The position numbers were made by a program, and so were the translations under genes. This document shows, piece after piece, positions 26,303-35,385 of a stretch of 50,951 nt of DNA. The notes below the pieces were generated by a model, which saw only the letters and a list, made by a program, of their open reading frames with translations, searched no databases and was not told the DNA's origin. Position 1 is the first letter of the stretch. Each line of letters starts with the position of its first letter. This DNA is from an uncultured Lachnospiraceae bacterium (GTDB taxonomy: Bacteria > Bacillota_A > Clostridia > Lachnospirales > Lachnospiraceae), in contig CAJUDN010000001.1 in assembly GCA_910585355.1 (NCBI GenBank), forward strand, positions 92,569-143,519, given 5' to 3'.

Positions 26303-26329
26303 TTAGCACTCCTCAGCTAAGAGTGCTAA
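26303..26329 (+). promoter_or_regulatory. CIRCE operator (HrcA binding site)
   Basis: TTAGCACTC, nine bases, GAGTGCTAA: an exact match to the CIRCE consensus. It covers the region just after the start of transcription, so HrcA represses its own operon until heat stress titrates GroEL. Confidence 0.98.
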
Positions 26330-26347
26330 TAAAAGAGAGGTGAGTTC

Positions 26348-27379
26348 GTGGAGCTGGATGAGAGGAAAGAAAAGATATTGAAAGCCATTATTCAGACGTA
26401 TTTGGAGACGGGGGAGCCCGTCGGTTCCAGGACCATTTCCAAATACTCCGATCTGAAATTAAGCTCTGCAACGATCCGCAATGAAATGTCTGATCTGGAG
26501 GAGATGGGCTATATCATACAGCCTCATACGTCGGCGGGAAGGATTCCCTCGGATAAGGGATACCGGTTTTACGTGGATCAGATCATCCAGGAAAAAGACA
26601 ATCAGGTTAATGAGATGCAGGAGCTGATGATTAAGCGCGTGGACCGTGTGGAGCTTTTGTTAAAGCAGATGGCTCAGATACTGGCCAGCAATACCAACTA
26701 TGCGACCATGGTCAGCGGCCCCAATTACCACCAGACCAAGCTTAAATTTATTCAGCTTTCCAGGGTGGAAGCGAGAAAGCTTTTGATTGTGGTGGTAGTG
26801 GAAGGGAATATTATCCGGAATTCTTTTGTAACTCTGGATGAGGAACTCTCTGAGGAAGAGCTTCTGAATTTAAATATTCTGCTTAACAACAGCTTAAACG
26901 GCCTTACCATTCAGGAAATTAATCTGGGTGTTATTGCAAAACTCAAAGAACAGGCAGGAATTCACAGGCAGGTGGTGGAATTCGTTCTCAACGAAGTGTC
27001 TGAGGCTATCGGCTCTCAGGAAGAAGATTTGCAGATTTATACCAGCGGAGCCACAAATATTTTCAAGTATCCGGAGCTTTCCGATACGAAAAAGGCCAGT
27101 CAGTTAATCAGTACGCTGGAACAGAAAGAACTGTTAAAAGGACTGTTTGACGAGGTTCAGATTCCCTCAGAGTCCGGCTCTGAAATTCAGGTATACATCG
27201 GGGACGAAACTCCGGTTCAGACTATGAAAGACTGCAGCGTGGTCACCGCCAATTATGTGCTGGGCGATGGACTGCGCGGGACCATCGGCATTATCGGTCC
27301 CAAACGGATGGACTATGAAAAAGTAGTCGGCACTTTGCGGACACTGGTTTCGCAGCTGAACGAAACATTTAATAAATGA
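26348..27379 (+). CDS. hrcA: heat-inducible transcription repressor HrcA
   Basis: A 343-residue repressor of class I heat-shock genes. The N-terminal winged helix includes GEPVGSRTISK and SSATIRNEMSDLEEMG; SAGRIPSDKGYRFYVD follows and the C-terminal region is the regulatory domain. The start is GTG 26348, 4 bases after an AGAGAGGTGAG site. It heads the hrcA-grpE-dnaK-dnaJ operon and has its own operator directly upstream. Confidence 0.97.
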   Translation: MELDERKEKILKAIIQTYLETGEPVGSRTISKYSDLKLSSATIRNEMSDLEEMGYIIQPHTSAGRIPSDKGYRFYVDQIIQEKDNQVNEMQELMIKRVDRVELLLKQMAQILASNTNYATMVSGPNYHQTKLKFIQLSRVEARKLLIVVVVEGNIIRNSFVTLDEELSEEELLNLNILLNNSLNGLTIQEINLGVIAKLKEQAGIHRQVVEFVLNEVSEAIGSQEEDLQIYTSGATNIFKYPELSDTKKASQLISTLEQKELLKGLFDEVQIPSESGSEIQVYIGDETPVQTMKDCSVVTANYVLGDGLRGTIGIIGPKRMDYEKVVGTLRTLVSQLNETFNK

Positions 27380-27394
27380 AAGGTGTAGAGATTA

Positions 27395-28015
27395 GTGGAA
27401 GATAAAGATTTGGAAAAAGAAAAAGAAGAAGAGACCTCAAGGGACGTAAAACAACAGGAGGAAAGGGAAGCCTGCTGCGAGACACCCGAAAACGAAGCCT
27501 CAAACCAGGCGGAGGAATCAGGGAGCGCGGACGGAGAAGAGAAAAAAGAAAAGAAAGGCCTTTTCGGGAAGAAAAAAGACCCCAGAGACGTTCAGATCGA
27601 AGACTTGACCGACCGGTTAAAACGGTCCATGGCCGAATTCGACAATTTCAGAAAAAGAACCGATAAAGAAAAATCAGCTATGTATGAAATCGGGGCAAAG
27701 GATGTTATTGAAAAAATCCTTCCGGTGGTAGATAATTTCGAGAGGGGACTTTCGGCAATTCCCGATGACGCAAAGGGAACGCCTTTTGCGGATGGAATGG
27801 AGAAGATTTACAAACAGCTTATAAAGACCCTGGACGATCTTGGCGTAAAGCCCATTGAGGCGGTGGGAAAAGAATTTGACCCCAATTTCCATAATGCGGT
27901 CATGCATGTGGAAGATGAGAGCCTTGGCGAAAATATTGTGGCAGCGGAGCTTCAGAAGGGTTACATGTACAGAGAGACTGTTATTCGTCACAGTATGGTT
28001 CAGGTTGCAAACTAA
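27395..28015 (+). CDS. grpE: nucleotide exchange factor GrpE
   Basis: A 206-residue cochaperone that releases ADP from DnaK. The first ~65 residues are a highly charged Glu/Lys tail that is likely disordered. The coiled coil begins near RLKRSMAEFDNFRKRT, and the C-terminal beta domain ends with GYMYRETVIRHSMVQVA. GTG start after AAAGGTG. It lies 15 bases after hrcA and 29 bases before dnaK. Confidence 0.97.
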   Translation: MEDKDLEKEKEEETSRDVKQQEEREACCETPENEASNQAEESGSADGEEKKEKKGLFGKKKDPRDVQIEDLTDRLKRSMAEFDNFRKRTDKEKSAMYEIGAKDVIEKILPVVDNFERGLSAIPDDAKGTPFADGMEKIYKQLIKTLDDLGVKPIEAVGKEFDPNFHNAVMHVEDESLGENIVAAELQKGYMYRETVIRHSMVQVAN

Positions 28016-28044
28016 TATTCAGATAGATTCAGGAGGAAAAAACT

Positions 28045-29913
28045 ATGAGCAAGATAATTGGCATTGACTTAGGTACTACAAATAGCTGCGTTGCCGTTAT
28101 GGAAGGCGGAAAGCCAACAGTTATCGCAAATACTGAGGGCGTAAGAACAACCCCGTCTATCGTGGCATTTACAAAGAACGGGGAAAGACTTGTCGGCGAG
28201 CCGGCAAAACGTCAGGCCGTAACAAATGCGGACCGCACCATCTCTTCCATTAAGAGACATATGGGAACCGATTATAAAGTTGACATTGACGGGAAGAAGT
28301 ATACTCCTCAGGAGATTTCCGCGATGATTCTTCAGAAACTGAAAGCGGATGCTGAGAGTTATCTTGGCGAGAAGGTAACGGAGGCTGTTATTACAGTTCC
28401 GGCTTACTTCAATGACGCGCAGCGTCAGGCCACCAAGGATGCAGGTAAGATTGCAGGTCTGGATGTAAAGCGTATCATCAACGAGCCCACAGCCGCGGCG
28501 CTGGCTTACGGTCTCGATAACGAAAAAGAGCAGAAGATCATGGTATACGACTTAGGCGGCGGCACCTTCGATGTTTCGATCATCGAAATCGGAGACGGCG
28601 TTATCGAGGTTCTGGCAACCAACGGCGACACCAGGCTGGGCGGCGACGACTTCGATAACCGCGTGACACAGTGGATGATCGATGAGTTTAAGAAGGCGGA
28701 GGGCGTAGACCTTTCCGGCGATAAGATGGCTCTTCAGAGATTAAAAGAGGCGGCTGAGAAGGCAAAGAAAGAACTTTCCACAGCCACCACCACAAACATC
28801 AACCTGCCGTTTATCACTGCAACTGCAGAAGGGCCGAAGCATCTGGACATGAATCTTTCCAGGGCCAAATTTGATGAGCTGACTGTCGATTTAATTGAGA
28901 GAACCGCAATCCCGGTACAGAATGCGTTAAGAGACGCAGGTCTTACGGCTGCAGAGCTTTCCAAGGTTCTTTTGGTAGGCGGTTCCACACGTATGCTGGC
29001 TGCACAGGAGAAAGTAAAACAGCTTACAGGCAAAGAGCCCAGTAAGTCCTTAAACCCGGATGAGTGCGTTGCCATCGGCGCCGGAATCCAGGGAGGTAAG
29101 CTGGCCGGGGATGCAGGCGCAGGCGATATCCTGCTTCTGGATGTAACTCCCCTTTCCCTGTCTATTGAGACCATGGGCGGCGTGGCAACCAAATTAATTG
29201 AAAGGAACACCACAATCCCCACAAAGAAGAGCCAGATCTTTTCTACCGCCGCTGACAATCAGACTGCTGTTGATATCCATGTGGTGCAGGGTGAGAGACA
29301 ATTTGCCAGAGACAATAAGACGTTAGGCCAGTTCCGCCTGGACGGCATTCTTCCGGCAAGAAGAGGTGTTCCGCAGATCGAGGTTACCTTTGATATTGAT
29401 GCCAACGGTATTGTAAATGTGTCCGCCAAGGATATGGGTACAGGCAAAGAGCAGCACATCACCATTACCTCCGGCTCTAATATGTCCGATGCGGATATCG
29501 AAAAGGCTGTGAAAGAAGCTGCCGAGTACGAGGCGCAGGATAGGAAGAAAAAAGAAGCGATTGATGCCAGAAATGATGCCGACTCCATGGTGTTCCAGAC
29601 AGAGAAAGCTCTGGAAGAAGTTGGAGACAAGATTGATGTCAACGACAAGGCGGCTGTTGAGGCAGATTTAAGCGCACTGAAAGAGGCCATAAACCGCGCT
29701 CCCATCGACCAGATGACAGACGCTCAGGTTGAAGATATTAAGGCTGGCAAGGAAAAACTGATGCAGAGCGCACAGCAGCTTTTCGCAAAGGTTTATGAGC
29801 AGCAGGCTCAGGCCGCCCAGGGTGCAGGTCCTCAGGCAGGCGCCGGGAGTGCAAGCGAGGCAGGCTACGGCGATGATGTGGTAGACGGAGACTACAAGGA
29901 AGTAGAAAAATAG
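28045..29913 (+). CDS. dnaK: chaperone DnaK (Hsp70)
   Basis: A 622-residue Hsp70. The ATPase domain starts IIGIDLGTTNSCVAVMEGG, carries VYDLGGGTFDVS and VLLVGGSTRM, and is joined by the linker DVTPLSLSIE to the substrate-binding domain. The C-terminal tail is rich in Gln/Ala/Gly and ends in GDYKEVEK. AGGAGG precedes the ATG. There is no separate CIRCE, so it depends on the hrcA promoter. Confidence 0.99.
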   Translation: MSKIIGIDLGTTNSCVAVMEGGKPTVIANTEGVRTTPSIVAFTKNGERLVGEPAKRQAVTNADRTISSIKRHMGTDYKVDIDGKKYTPQEISAMILQKLKADAESYLGEKVTEAVITVPAYFNDAQRQATKDAGKIAGLDVKRIINEPTAAALAYGLDNEKEQKIMVYDLGGGTFDVSIIEIGDGVIEVLATNGDTRLGGDDFDNRVTQWMIDEFKKAEGVDLSGDKMALQRLKEAAEKAKKELSTATTTNINLPFITATAEGPKHLDMNLSRAKFDELTVDLIERTAIPVQNALRDAGLTAAELSKVLLVGGSTRMLAAQEKVKQLTGKEPSKSLNPDECVAIGAGIQGGKLAGDAGAGDILLLDVTPLSLSIETMGGVATKLIERNTTIPTKKSQIFSTAADNQTAVDIHVVQGERQFARDNKTLGQFRLDGILPARRGVPQIEVTFDIDANGIVNVSAKDMGTGKEQHITITSGSNMSDADIEKAVKEAAEYEAQDRKKKEAIDARNDADSMVFQTEKALEEVGDKIDVNDKAAVEADLSALKEAINRAPIDQMTDAQVEDIKAGKEKLMQSAQQLFAKVYEQQAQAAQGAGPQAGAGSASEAGYGDDVVDGDYKEVEK

Positions 29914-29939
29914 TAATTATAGCAAAGACCATTATGAAA

Positions 29940-29973
29940 CCGGAAAGAACGTCAGAAATGACGTTCTTTCCGG
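29940..29973 (+). other. perfect GAAA-tetraloop hairpin between dnaK and dnaJ
   Basis: Arms of 15 bp (CCGGAAAGAACGTCA and its complement) around a GAAA loop, 26 bases after the dnaK stop. No T-run follows, so it is more likely an mRNA-stability or processing element than a terminator. Confidence 0.8.
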
Positions 29974-30100
29974 CGTACGATGCGATAAGAAGAACCGTTT
30001 GGGCAGACTTGTGTGTCCCCCCGGCTGACCGTACGAAAACGTAAAACAGCCACGGCAGGGCTTGGGCGCGGAATTTTGAGTTTGAAAGGTAGACATAGAT

Positions 30101-31240
30101 ATGGCAGAGAGCAAAAGAGATTATTATGAGGTCCTCGGCGTGCCGAAAGATGCAGATGATGCGGCGCTCAAGAAGGCGTACCGGGTTCTGGCAAAAAAAT
30201 ACCATCCTGATGCAAACCCGGGAGACAAGGAGGCCGAGGCTAAGTTCAAAGAGGCATCTGAGGCCTATGGCGTTTTAAGTGATCCGGAAAAGAGAAGACA
30301 GTACGACCAGTTTGGCCATGCGGCCTTTGAGGGCGGGGCAGGCGGAGCCGGGGGCTTTGGAGGCTTTGACTTTAGCGGAGCCGACATGGGGGATATTTTT
30401 GGAGATATCTTCGGCGATTTCTTTGGCGGCGGCAGAACCAGCCGGAGCAGAAACAATGGTCCCATGCGCGGTGCCAATCTGAGGACGGGAGTCCGTATTA
30501 CCTTTGAGGAGGCCATTTTTGGCTGCCAGAAAGAGATCGAATTAAACTTAAAGGATGAATGTACCAAGTGTCACGGTACGGGCGCGAAGCCGGGAACCTC
30601 TCCGGTTACCTGTCCAAAATGTAATGGAAAGGGAAAAATTGTCTATACCCAGCAATCTTTCTTCGGGCAGGTGCAGAATGTGCAGACATGTCCGGACTGC
30701 CAGGGAACGGGAAAGATTGTAAAGGAAAAATGCCCGGATTGTTATGGAACCGGATATATTTCCAGTAGAAAGAAAATCCAGGTTACGATTCCCGCGGGAA
30801 TTGATAACGGGCAGAGCATCCGTATTGCCGGGAAGGGTGAGCCGGGTGTGAATGGTGGTGAGAGGGGCGACCTTCTTGTGGAGGTGACTGTTTCCAAGCA
30901 TCCGATTTTCAAGCGCCAGGAAACCACAATTTTTTCCACAGTTCCGATTTCCTTTGCCACAGCGGCCCTTGGCGGCCCCATCCACATTAAGACTGTGGAT
31001 GGAGAGGTAGAATATGAGGTGAAGGCAGGAACCCAGACTGACACCAAGGTACGTCTTCGCGGAAAGGGCGTACCGTCTCTGAGAAATAAAAATATCCGCG
31101 GTGATCATTTTGTGACTCTGGTGATCACCGTACCGGAAAAATTAAACGAAGAGCAGAAGGAGGCGCTCCGCCGCTTTGATGACGCCATGAACGGCATCGC
31201 CCCGGAAGGCGGAAAGAAAAAACGCGGATTGTTTAAATAG
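30101..31240 (+). CDS. dnaJ: chaperone DnaJ (Hsp40)
   Basis: A 379-residue type I Hsp40 that delivers substrates to DnaK and stimulates its ATPase. The J domain carries HPD in YHPDANPG (about residue 36). A Gly/Phe-rich linker (75-115) follows, then four zinc-finger repeats CTKCHGTG, CPKCNGKG, CPDCQGTG and CPDCYGTG (about 145-210), and two C-terminal beta domains. GAAAGG lies upstream of the ATG. It is separated from dnaK by 187 bases that include a stable hairpin. Confidence 0.98.
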   Translation: MAESKRDYYEVLGVPKDADDAALKKAYRVLAKKYHPDANPGDKEAEAKFKEASEAYGVLSDPEKRRQYDQFGHAAFEGGAGGAGGFGGFDFSGADMGDIFGDIFGDFFGGGRTSRSRNNGPMRGANLRTGVRITFEEAIFGCQKEIELNLKDECTKCHGTGAKPGTSPVTCPKCNGKGKIVYTQQSFFGQVQNVQTCPDCQGTGKIVKEKCPDCYGTGYISSRKKIQVTIPAGIDNGQSIRIAGKGEPGVNGGERGDLLVEVTVSKHPIFKRQETTIFSTVPISFATAALGGPIHIKTVDGEVEYEVKAGTQTDTKVRLRGKGVPSLRNKNIRGDHFVTLVITVPEKLNEEQKEALRRFDDAMNGIAPEGGKKKRGLFK

Positions 31241-31256
31241 AGATTCAGAAGGAAAA

Positions 31257-31296
31257 GACACTTTCAAGGCTGTGTAACGGTTTTGAGAGTGTTTTT
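31257..31296 (+). terminator. probable terminator after dnaJ
   Basis: GACACTTTCAA can pair with TTGAGAGTGTT (one wobble) across a 17-base loop, followed by TTTTT. It would close the heat-shock operon. Confidence 0.6.
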
Positions 31297-31298
31297 AT

Positions 31299-31332
31299 TG
31301 TTCACAGGTCCCCTGTGAACGTAACAGCATAT
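31299..31332. repeat. dispersed intergenic repeat, truncated copy D
   Basis: TGTTCACAGG, TCC, CCTGTGAAC and GTAACAGCATAT. It is the first 34 bases of the family seen in full at 9606-9758, keeping the 9-bp hairpin. Confidence 0.7.
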
Positions 31333-31367
31333 TATTTCATAGAAAAGGCCTTGCAAATTTACAGTTC

Positions 31368-31396
31368 TTGCCATACGTAAAAAACTATGTTATGAT
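31368..31396 (+). promoter_or_regulatory. promoter of the TSUP transporter gene
   Basis: TTGCCA, 17 bases and TATGAT, about 65 bases before the start codon. Confidence 0.7.
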
Positions 31397-31462
31397 ATTT
31401 TTTGATTTAATTTGTCCGCGGCCGGAAGGAAAGAGCGGGCTGAAATACGAGGGATAAAAAGT

Positions 31463-32212
31463 ATGGAACGTTTTTTTATTGTATGTCCGTTGGTATTTCT
31501 GGCGGGTTTTGTGGATTCTATTGCGGGAGGCGGCGGGCTTATTTCTTTTCCGGCCTATATGCTGGCGGGAGTTCCGGTGCATGTAATTCTGGGCACATCA
31601 AAACTAAGTTCTTTTCCGGGATCCATAGTAGCGGCGGCCCGGTTCGCGAAAAACAAATATATCCAGTGGAAACTGGCGCTGCCCTGCGGGGTTATGGCTG
31701 TCATCGGCGCTTTTTGGGGGGCAAGCCTGGCTTTGCGGGTAGATGAAAAGATTATTAAATCTTTGATGATCGTGGTTCTGCCTGTGGTGGCTTTTTATGT
31801 GCTGAGAAATAAGAATATGGGAGAGGATAGGACAGGGGATGCTGCTTCATGGAAGAAAACCCTGCTGGCGGGAATGGCCGCCTCTCTGTTCATAGGAATG
31901 TATGACGGTTTTTATGGGCCGGGTACAGGAACCTTTCTGATTCTGGTGTTTACAGGGATCGTGAGGCTGGGTATGAAGGAGGCTGCCGGAATTTCCAAAT
32001 TTATCAATTTGGCGGCGGATATATCTGCTTTGGGAACATTCTTTTTAGGAGGAAAGGTGGACTACGCCCTGGGAATCACAGCTGCCCTGTTCTGCATGGC
32101 GGGCAGCTATTTTGGCTCCGGCCTGGTTTTAAACAACGGACAGAAAATTGTTCGTCCAGTGGTTATGGCAGTGCTGGCGCTTCTTTTTGTAAAAATTATA
32201 ATGGGTCAATAA
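31463..32212 (+). CDS. TSUP (TauE/SafE) family sulfite/sulfonate or organic-anion exporter
   Basis: A 249-residue membrane protein with about seven to eight helices. The N-terminal DSIAGGGGLISFPAYM and the central YDGFYGPGTGTFLI are the repeated TSUP motifs. Family members move sulfite, sulfoacetate, taurine breakdown products or other small anions; the substrate here is open. I start at ATG 31463 after GAGGG; an upstream ATG at 31412 gives a polar tail unlikely to belong to it. It has its own promoter and is followed by prmA after 81 bases. Confidence 0.88.
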   Translation: MERFFIVCPLVFLAGFVDSIAGGGGLISFPAYMLAGVPVHVILGTSKLSSFPGSIVAAARFAKNKYIQWKLALPCGVMAVIGAFWGASLALRVDEKIIKSLMIVVLPVVAFYVLRNKNMGEDRTGDAASWKKTLLAGMAASLFIGMYDGFYGPGTGTFLILVFTGIVRLGMKEAAGISKFINLAADISALGTFFLGGKVDYALGITAALFCMAGSYFGSGLVLNNGQKIVRPVVMAVLALLFVKIIMGQ

Positions 32213-32293
32213 AAATTTCCTGGCGAAGGTCCTATAAGGTCTGCTCCAGATAATTGCATTTAGATTTTGAAACAGCAGGAGGAAAGGCATTTT

Positions 32294-33250
32294 ATGAAAT
32301 GGAAAAAATTCACCCTTAAAACCACCACAGAGGCCGTGGATTACTTAAGCGGCATGTTCGATGAAATTGGAATCCAGGGAATTGAAATTGAAGATAATAT
32401 ACCGCTTACGGAAAGCGAAACAAAGGGAATGTTCATTGATATTCTGCCGGAACTTCCGCCGGACGACGGGACTGCGAAGGTCAGCTTTTATCTGGATGAC
32501 GATGACGATGCGGAGGCCGTTTTAAAAGAGGTGGAAGCCGGAATTGAGGAGCTTCGTCAGTTTGTGGAGGTGGGAGAAGGGACCATTCTGGCTTCTGAGA
32601 CAGAGGATAAAGACTGGATAAATAACTGGAAGCAGTATTTTAAGCCCTTTACCGTGGATCATATTTTAATTAAGCCTACCTGGGAAGAAATTCCCAGGGA
32701 ACATGAGGACAAGCTGTTAATTCAGATTGATCCGGGGACTACTTTCGGAACAGGAAAGCATGAGACCACGCAGCTTTGCATCCGTCAGCTCGAAAAATAT
32801 GTAAAGCCCGGCGATAAGGTATTAGACCTGGGTACCGGGAGTGGAATCCTTGGAATTACGGCCCTGAAACTGGGGGCAGAATATGTGTTCGGAACGGACC
32901 TGGATGAGAATGCAATTACAGCGGTCCATGAAAATCTGAGGGCAAACAACATCCCAAAAGAAAAGTTTGGAGTTATTCAGGGTAATATTATTGATGAAAA
33001 ATCCGTACAGGATGGGGCAGGATACGAGTGCTACGATATTGCTGTTGCCAATATTCTGGCGGATATCATTATCATGATTCAGAAGGAGGTCCCCGTCCAT
33101 ATGAAAAAAGGAGGAATTTTCATCACCTCCGGAATCATTGACATGAAGGAGCAGGCGGTAAAGGATGCTCTTTCCGCCAACGAGGCCTTTGAAATTCTTG
33201 AGGTCACACGGCAGGGGGAATGGGTCTCTGTTACAGCCAGGAAAAAATAA
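32294..33250 (+). CDS. prmA: ribosomal protein L11 methyltransferase PrmA
   Basis: A 318-residue SAM-dependent enzyme that trimethylates lysines of ribosomal protein L11. An N-terminal substrate-binding domain precedes the Rossmann domain with FGTGKHETTQLC, VLDLGTGSGILG and the catalytic region VANILADII. The ATG at 32294 has AGGAGG and GGAAAGG upstream; an upstream TTG at 32267 overlaps no ribosome site. It is followed directly by rsmE, as in many Firmicutes. Confidence 0.95.
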   Translation: MKWKKFTLKTTTEAVDYLSGMFDEIGIQGIEIEDNIPLTESETKGMFIDILPELPPDDGTAKVSFYLDDDDDAEAVLKEVEAGIEELRQFVEVGEGTILASETEDKDWINNWKQYFKPFTVDHILIKPTWEEIPREHEDKLLIQIDPGTTFGTGKHETTQLCIRQLEKYVKPGDKVLDLGTGSGILGITALKLGAEYVFGTDLDENAITAVHENLRANNIPKEKFGVIQGNIIDEKSVQDGAGYECYDIAVANILADIIIMIQKEVPVHMKKGGIFITSGIIDMKEQAVKDALSANEAFEILEVTRQGEWVSVTARKK

Positions 33251-33276
33251 AAAGGGCGTATAAAAGGTCATAAAAT

Positions 33277-34032
33277 ATGTATCATTTTTTTACGGAAACA
33301 GAATTCTTTACAGAATCCGAAGCCGTCATTACCGGCCCGGATGTGAATCACATTAAAAATGTTTTGCGGATGAAACCGGGAGAGCGGATTCTTTTAAGCG
33401 ACGGGAAGGGCACCAACTGTCTTTGCGAGCTGACGGAAATTGGCGCTGGCGAGATAAAGGCAAGAATCCTTCCGGAGGAGGTGTCTGATACAGAGCTTCC
33501 CGTGGAAGTGACTTTATACCAGGGGCTTCCCAAGGCGGACAAAATGGAATTCATCATTCAGAAGTGTGTGGAGCTTGGAGTGACCAGAATCGTTCCTGTG
33601 GAGATGTCACGGTGTGTAATGAGGCTGGATAAGAAGAAAGAAGAGGCAAAAAGAAAACACTGGCGTGGAATTTCTGAAAGCGCCGCCAAGCAGTCGAAAC
33701 GGACGATCATACCAGAGATTTCCTCTGTGATGAAATATAAAGATGCCGTAAGGGAGGCGGCGGCCTTTGACCTTTCCCTTGTGCCTTATGAAGACTCAGA
33801 AAGTCTTCAAGGGGCCGGAGGCATGGAGCGCACAAGGACGCTGATTAAAACCTTAAAGCCGGGACAGAAATGTGCCGTATTCATTGGACCTGAAGGCGGT
33901 TTTTCCGATCAGGAAATTGAAGAGGCCCAGGAGGCAGGATTTCGCACGGTAACATTGGGAAAACGGATTTTAAGAACCGAGACGGCCGGATTTTTTGTAT
34001 TGTCTGCCATAGGGTTTATGCTGGAGGAGTAG
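33277..34032 (+). CDS. rsmE: 16S rRNA m3U1498 methyltransferase RsmE
   Basis: A 251-residue SPOUT-class RNA methyltransferase acting on U1498 of 16S rRNA. The N-terminal PUA-like part includes HHIKNVLRMK-like residues, and the knot has FIGPEGGFSDQEI and LGKRILRTETA. It lies 26 bases after prmA and 3 bases before the cysteine desulfurase, so the genes form one transcript. Confidence 0.95.
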   Translation: MYHFFTETEFFTESEAVITGPDVNHIKNVLRMKPGERILLSDGKGTNCLCELTEIGAGEIKARILPEEVSDTELPVEVTLYQGLPKADKMEFIIQKCVELGVTRIVPVEMSRCVMRLDKKKEEAKRKHWRGISESAAKQSKRTIIPEISSVMKYKDAVREAAAFDLSLVPYEDSESLQGAGGMERTRTLIKTLKPGQKCAVFIGPEGGFSDQEIEEAQEAGFRTVTLGKRILRTETAGFFVLSAIGFMLEE

Positions 34033-34035
34033 AAA

Positions 34036-35205
34036 ATGGGAAATGAGAGAAGAGAAGTATATTTTGATAATTCGGCTACGACCCAGGTGTTTGACTGCGT
34101 CAGGGATGTGATGGTCCGGACCATGACGGCCGACTATGGAAACACTTCTTCCAGACATTTAAAAGGGGTGGCGGCGGAATCATATATAAAGGAAGCCAGA
34201 GAGGAAATCGCAAAGTCCTTAAAAGTAAAGGAAAAGGAAATTCTTTTTACCTCCGGCGGTACCGAATCCAACAATATGGCGTTAATCGGAACAGCTCTGG
34301 CCAATAAAAGATCAGGAAATCATCTGATTACCACATGCATTGAGCATGCCTCCATCTACAACACCATGGAGTTTCTAAAGGAGCAGGGTTTTCGCGTCAC
34401 GTACCTTCCGGTGGATCGCAGCGGACACGTCTCCTTAGACGCTCTGAGAGAGGCGGTCTGCGACGACACCATTTTAGTTTCGGTTATGTACGTAAATAAT
34501 GAAATGGGCGCTGTGGAACCGGTGGAGGAAATAGCAAAGATTATAAAGACAGAGAAACCCGGTGCATATTTCCATGTGGACGCCATCCAGGCTTATGGAA
34601 AGTACAGGATCCGGCCAAAGAAAGCAGGCATTGACCTTTTATCCGCCAGCGGTCATAAAATCCACGGACCCAAGGGTGTGGGCTTTCTGTATGTGGATGA
34701 GCGGGTGAAAATAAAGCCCATCCTCTACGGGGGCGGCCAGCAGAAGGGAATGCGATCCGGGACAGAGAATGTGCCGGGCTGTGCGGGCCTTGGAGCGGCC
34801 GTAAAGGAAATTTATAAAAACCATGAGGAAAAGACAGAGCATTTTTATGCCCTCAGGGAACGGCTCATCAAAGGTCTGGAAGAATTTCCGGATGTGACGG
34901 TCCATGGTCTGAAGAGCCGTGAAAGTGCTCCCCACATTGTAAGCGCCGGTTTTGAGGGAATTCGGGCAGAGGTGCTCCTGCATGCACTGGAAGAACGGGG
35001 GATTTATGTTTCTTCCGGTTCGGCCTGTTCCTCCAATCATCCGGGGGTGTCGGGAACTTTAAAGGGGATTGGCGTGAGGGACTCCCTGCTGGACTCCACG
35101 CTGCGTTTTTCCTTTGGTGTATTCAATACGGAAGATGAGGTGGATTATTGTCTGGAGCAGCTGAGGGAACTGCTTCCTGTGCTCAGAAGATACCGCCGGG
35201 CGTAA
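34036..35205 (+). CDS. cysteine desulfurase (NifS/IscS family), probable sulfur donor for ThiI
   Basis: A 389-residue PLP enzyme that takes sulfur from cysteine as an enzyme persulfide. The PLP lysine is in SGHKIHGPKG (about residue 205), the cofactor His in TCIEHAS, and the catalytic Cys in SSGSACSSN (about 327). YFDNSATTQ opens the protein. It precedes thiI, the arrangement of B. subtilis NifZ-ThiI for 4-thiouridine in tRNA, so this is the likely role rather than general Fe-S assembly. A 180-base gap holding repeat copy C separates it from thiI. Confidence 0.93.
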   Translation: MGNERREVYFDNSATTQVFDCVRDVMVRTMTADYGNTSSRHLKGVAAESYIKEAREEIAKSLKVKEKEILFTSGGTESNNMALIGTALANKRSGNHLITTCIEHASIYNTMEFLKEQGFRVTYLPVDRSGHVSLDALREAVCDDTILVSVMYVNNEMGAVEPVEEIAKIIKTEKPGAYFHVDAIQAYGKYRIRPKKAGIDLLSASGHKIHGPKGVGFLYVDERVKIKPILYGGGQQKGMRSGTENVPGCAGLGAAVKEIYKNHEEKTEHFYALRERLIKGLEEFPDVTVHGLKSRESAPHIVSAGFEGIRAEVLLHALEERGIYVSSGSACSSNHPGVSGTLKGIGVRDSLLDSTLRFSFGVFNTEDEVDYCLEQLRELLPVLRRYRRA

Positions 35206-35221
35206 CCACGGAGAAAAGGGA

Positions 35222-35363
35222 TTACTGTTCACTTTCCGGTCAATCGCTCCGTTTATTAACCGGGAGCCAGTATCATAATGGGATCAAAGCATATGCCCCA
35301 TTGCCGCGGGCAATCTTAAATGGAAATATGCTGTTACGTTCGCAGAGTGTTTGTGAACAGTAG
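35222..35363. repeat. dispersed intergenic repeat, copy C
   Basis: About 140 bp with perfect 8-bp inverted ends ACTGTTCA (35224-35231) and TGAACAGT (35354-35361). The right half is the reverse complement of copy A, and the left half matches the reverse complement of copy B. It is inserted between the cysteine desulfurase and thiI genes. Confidence 0.8.
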
Positions 35364-35385
35364 CGAAAAAGGAACGGGAGGAATT

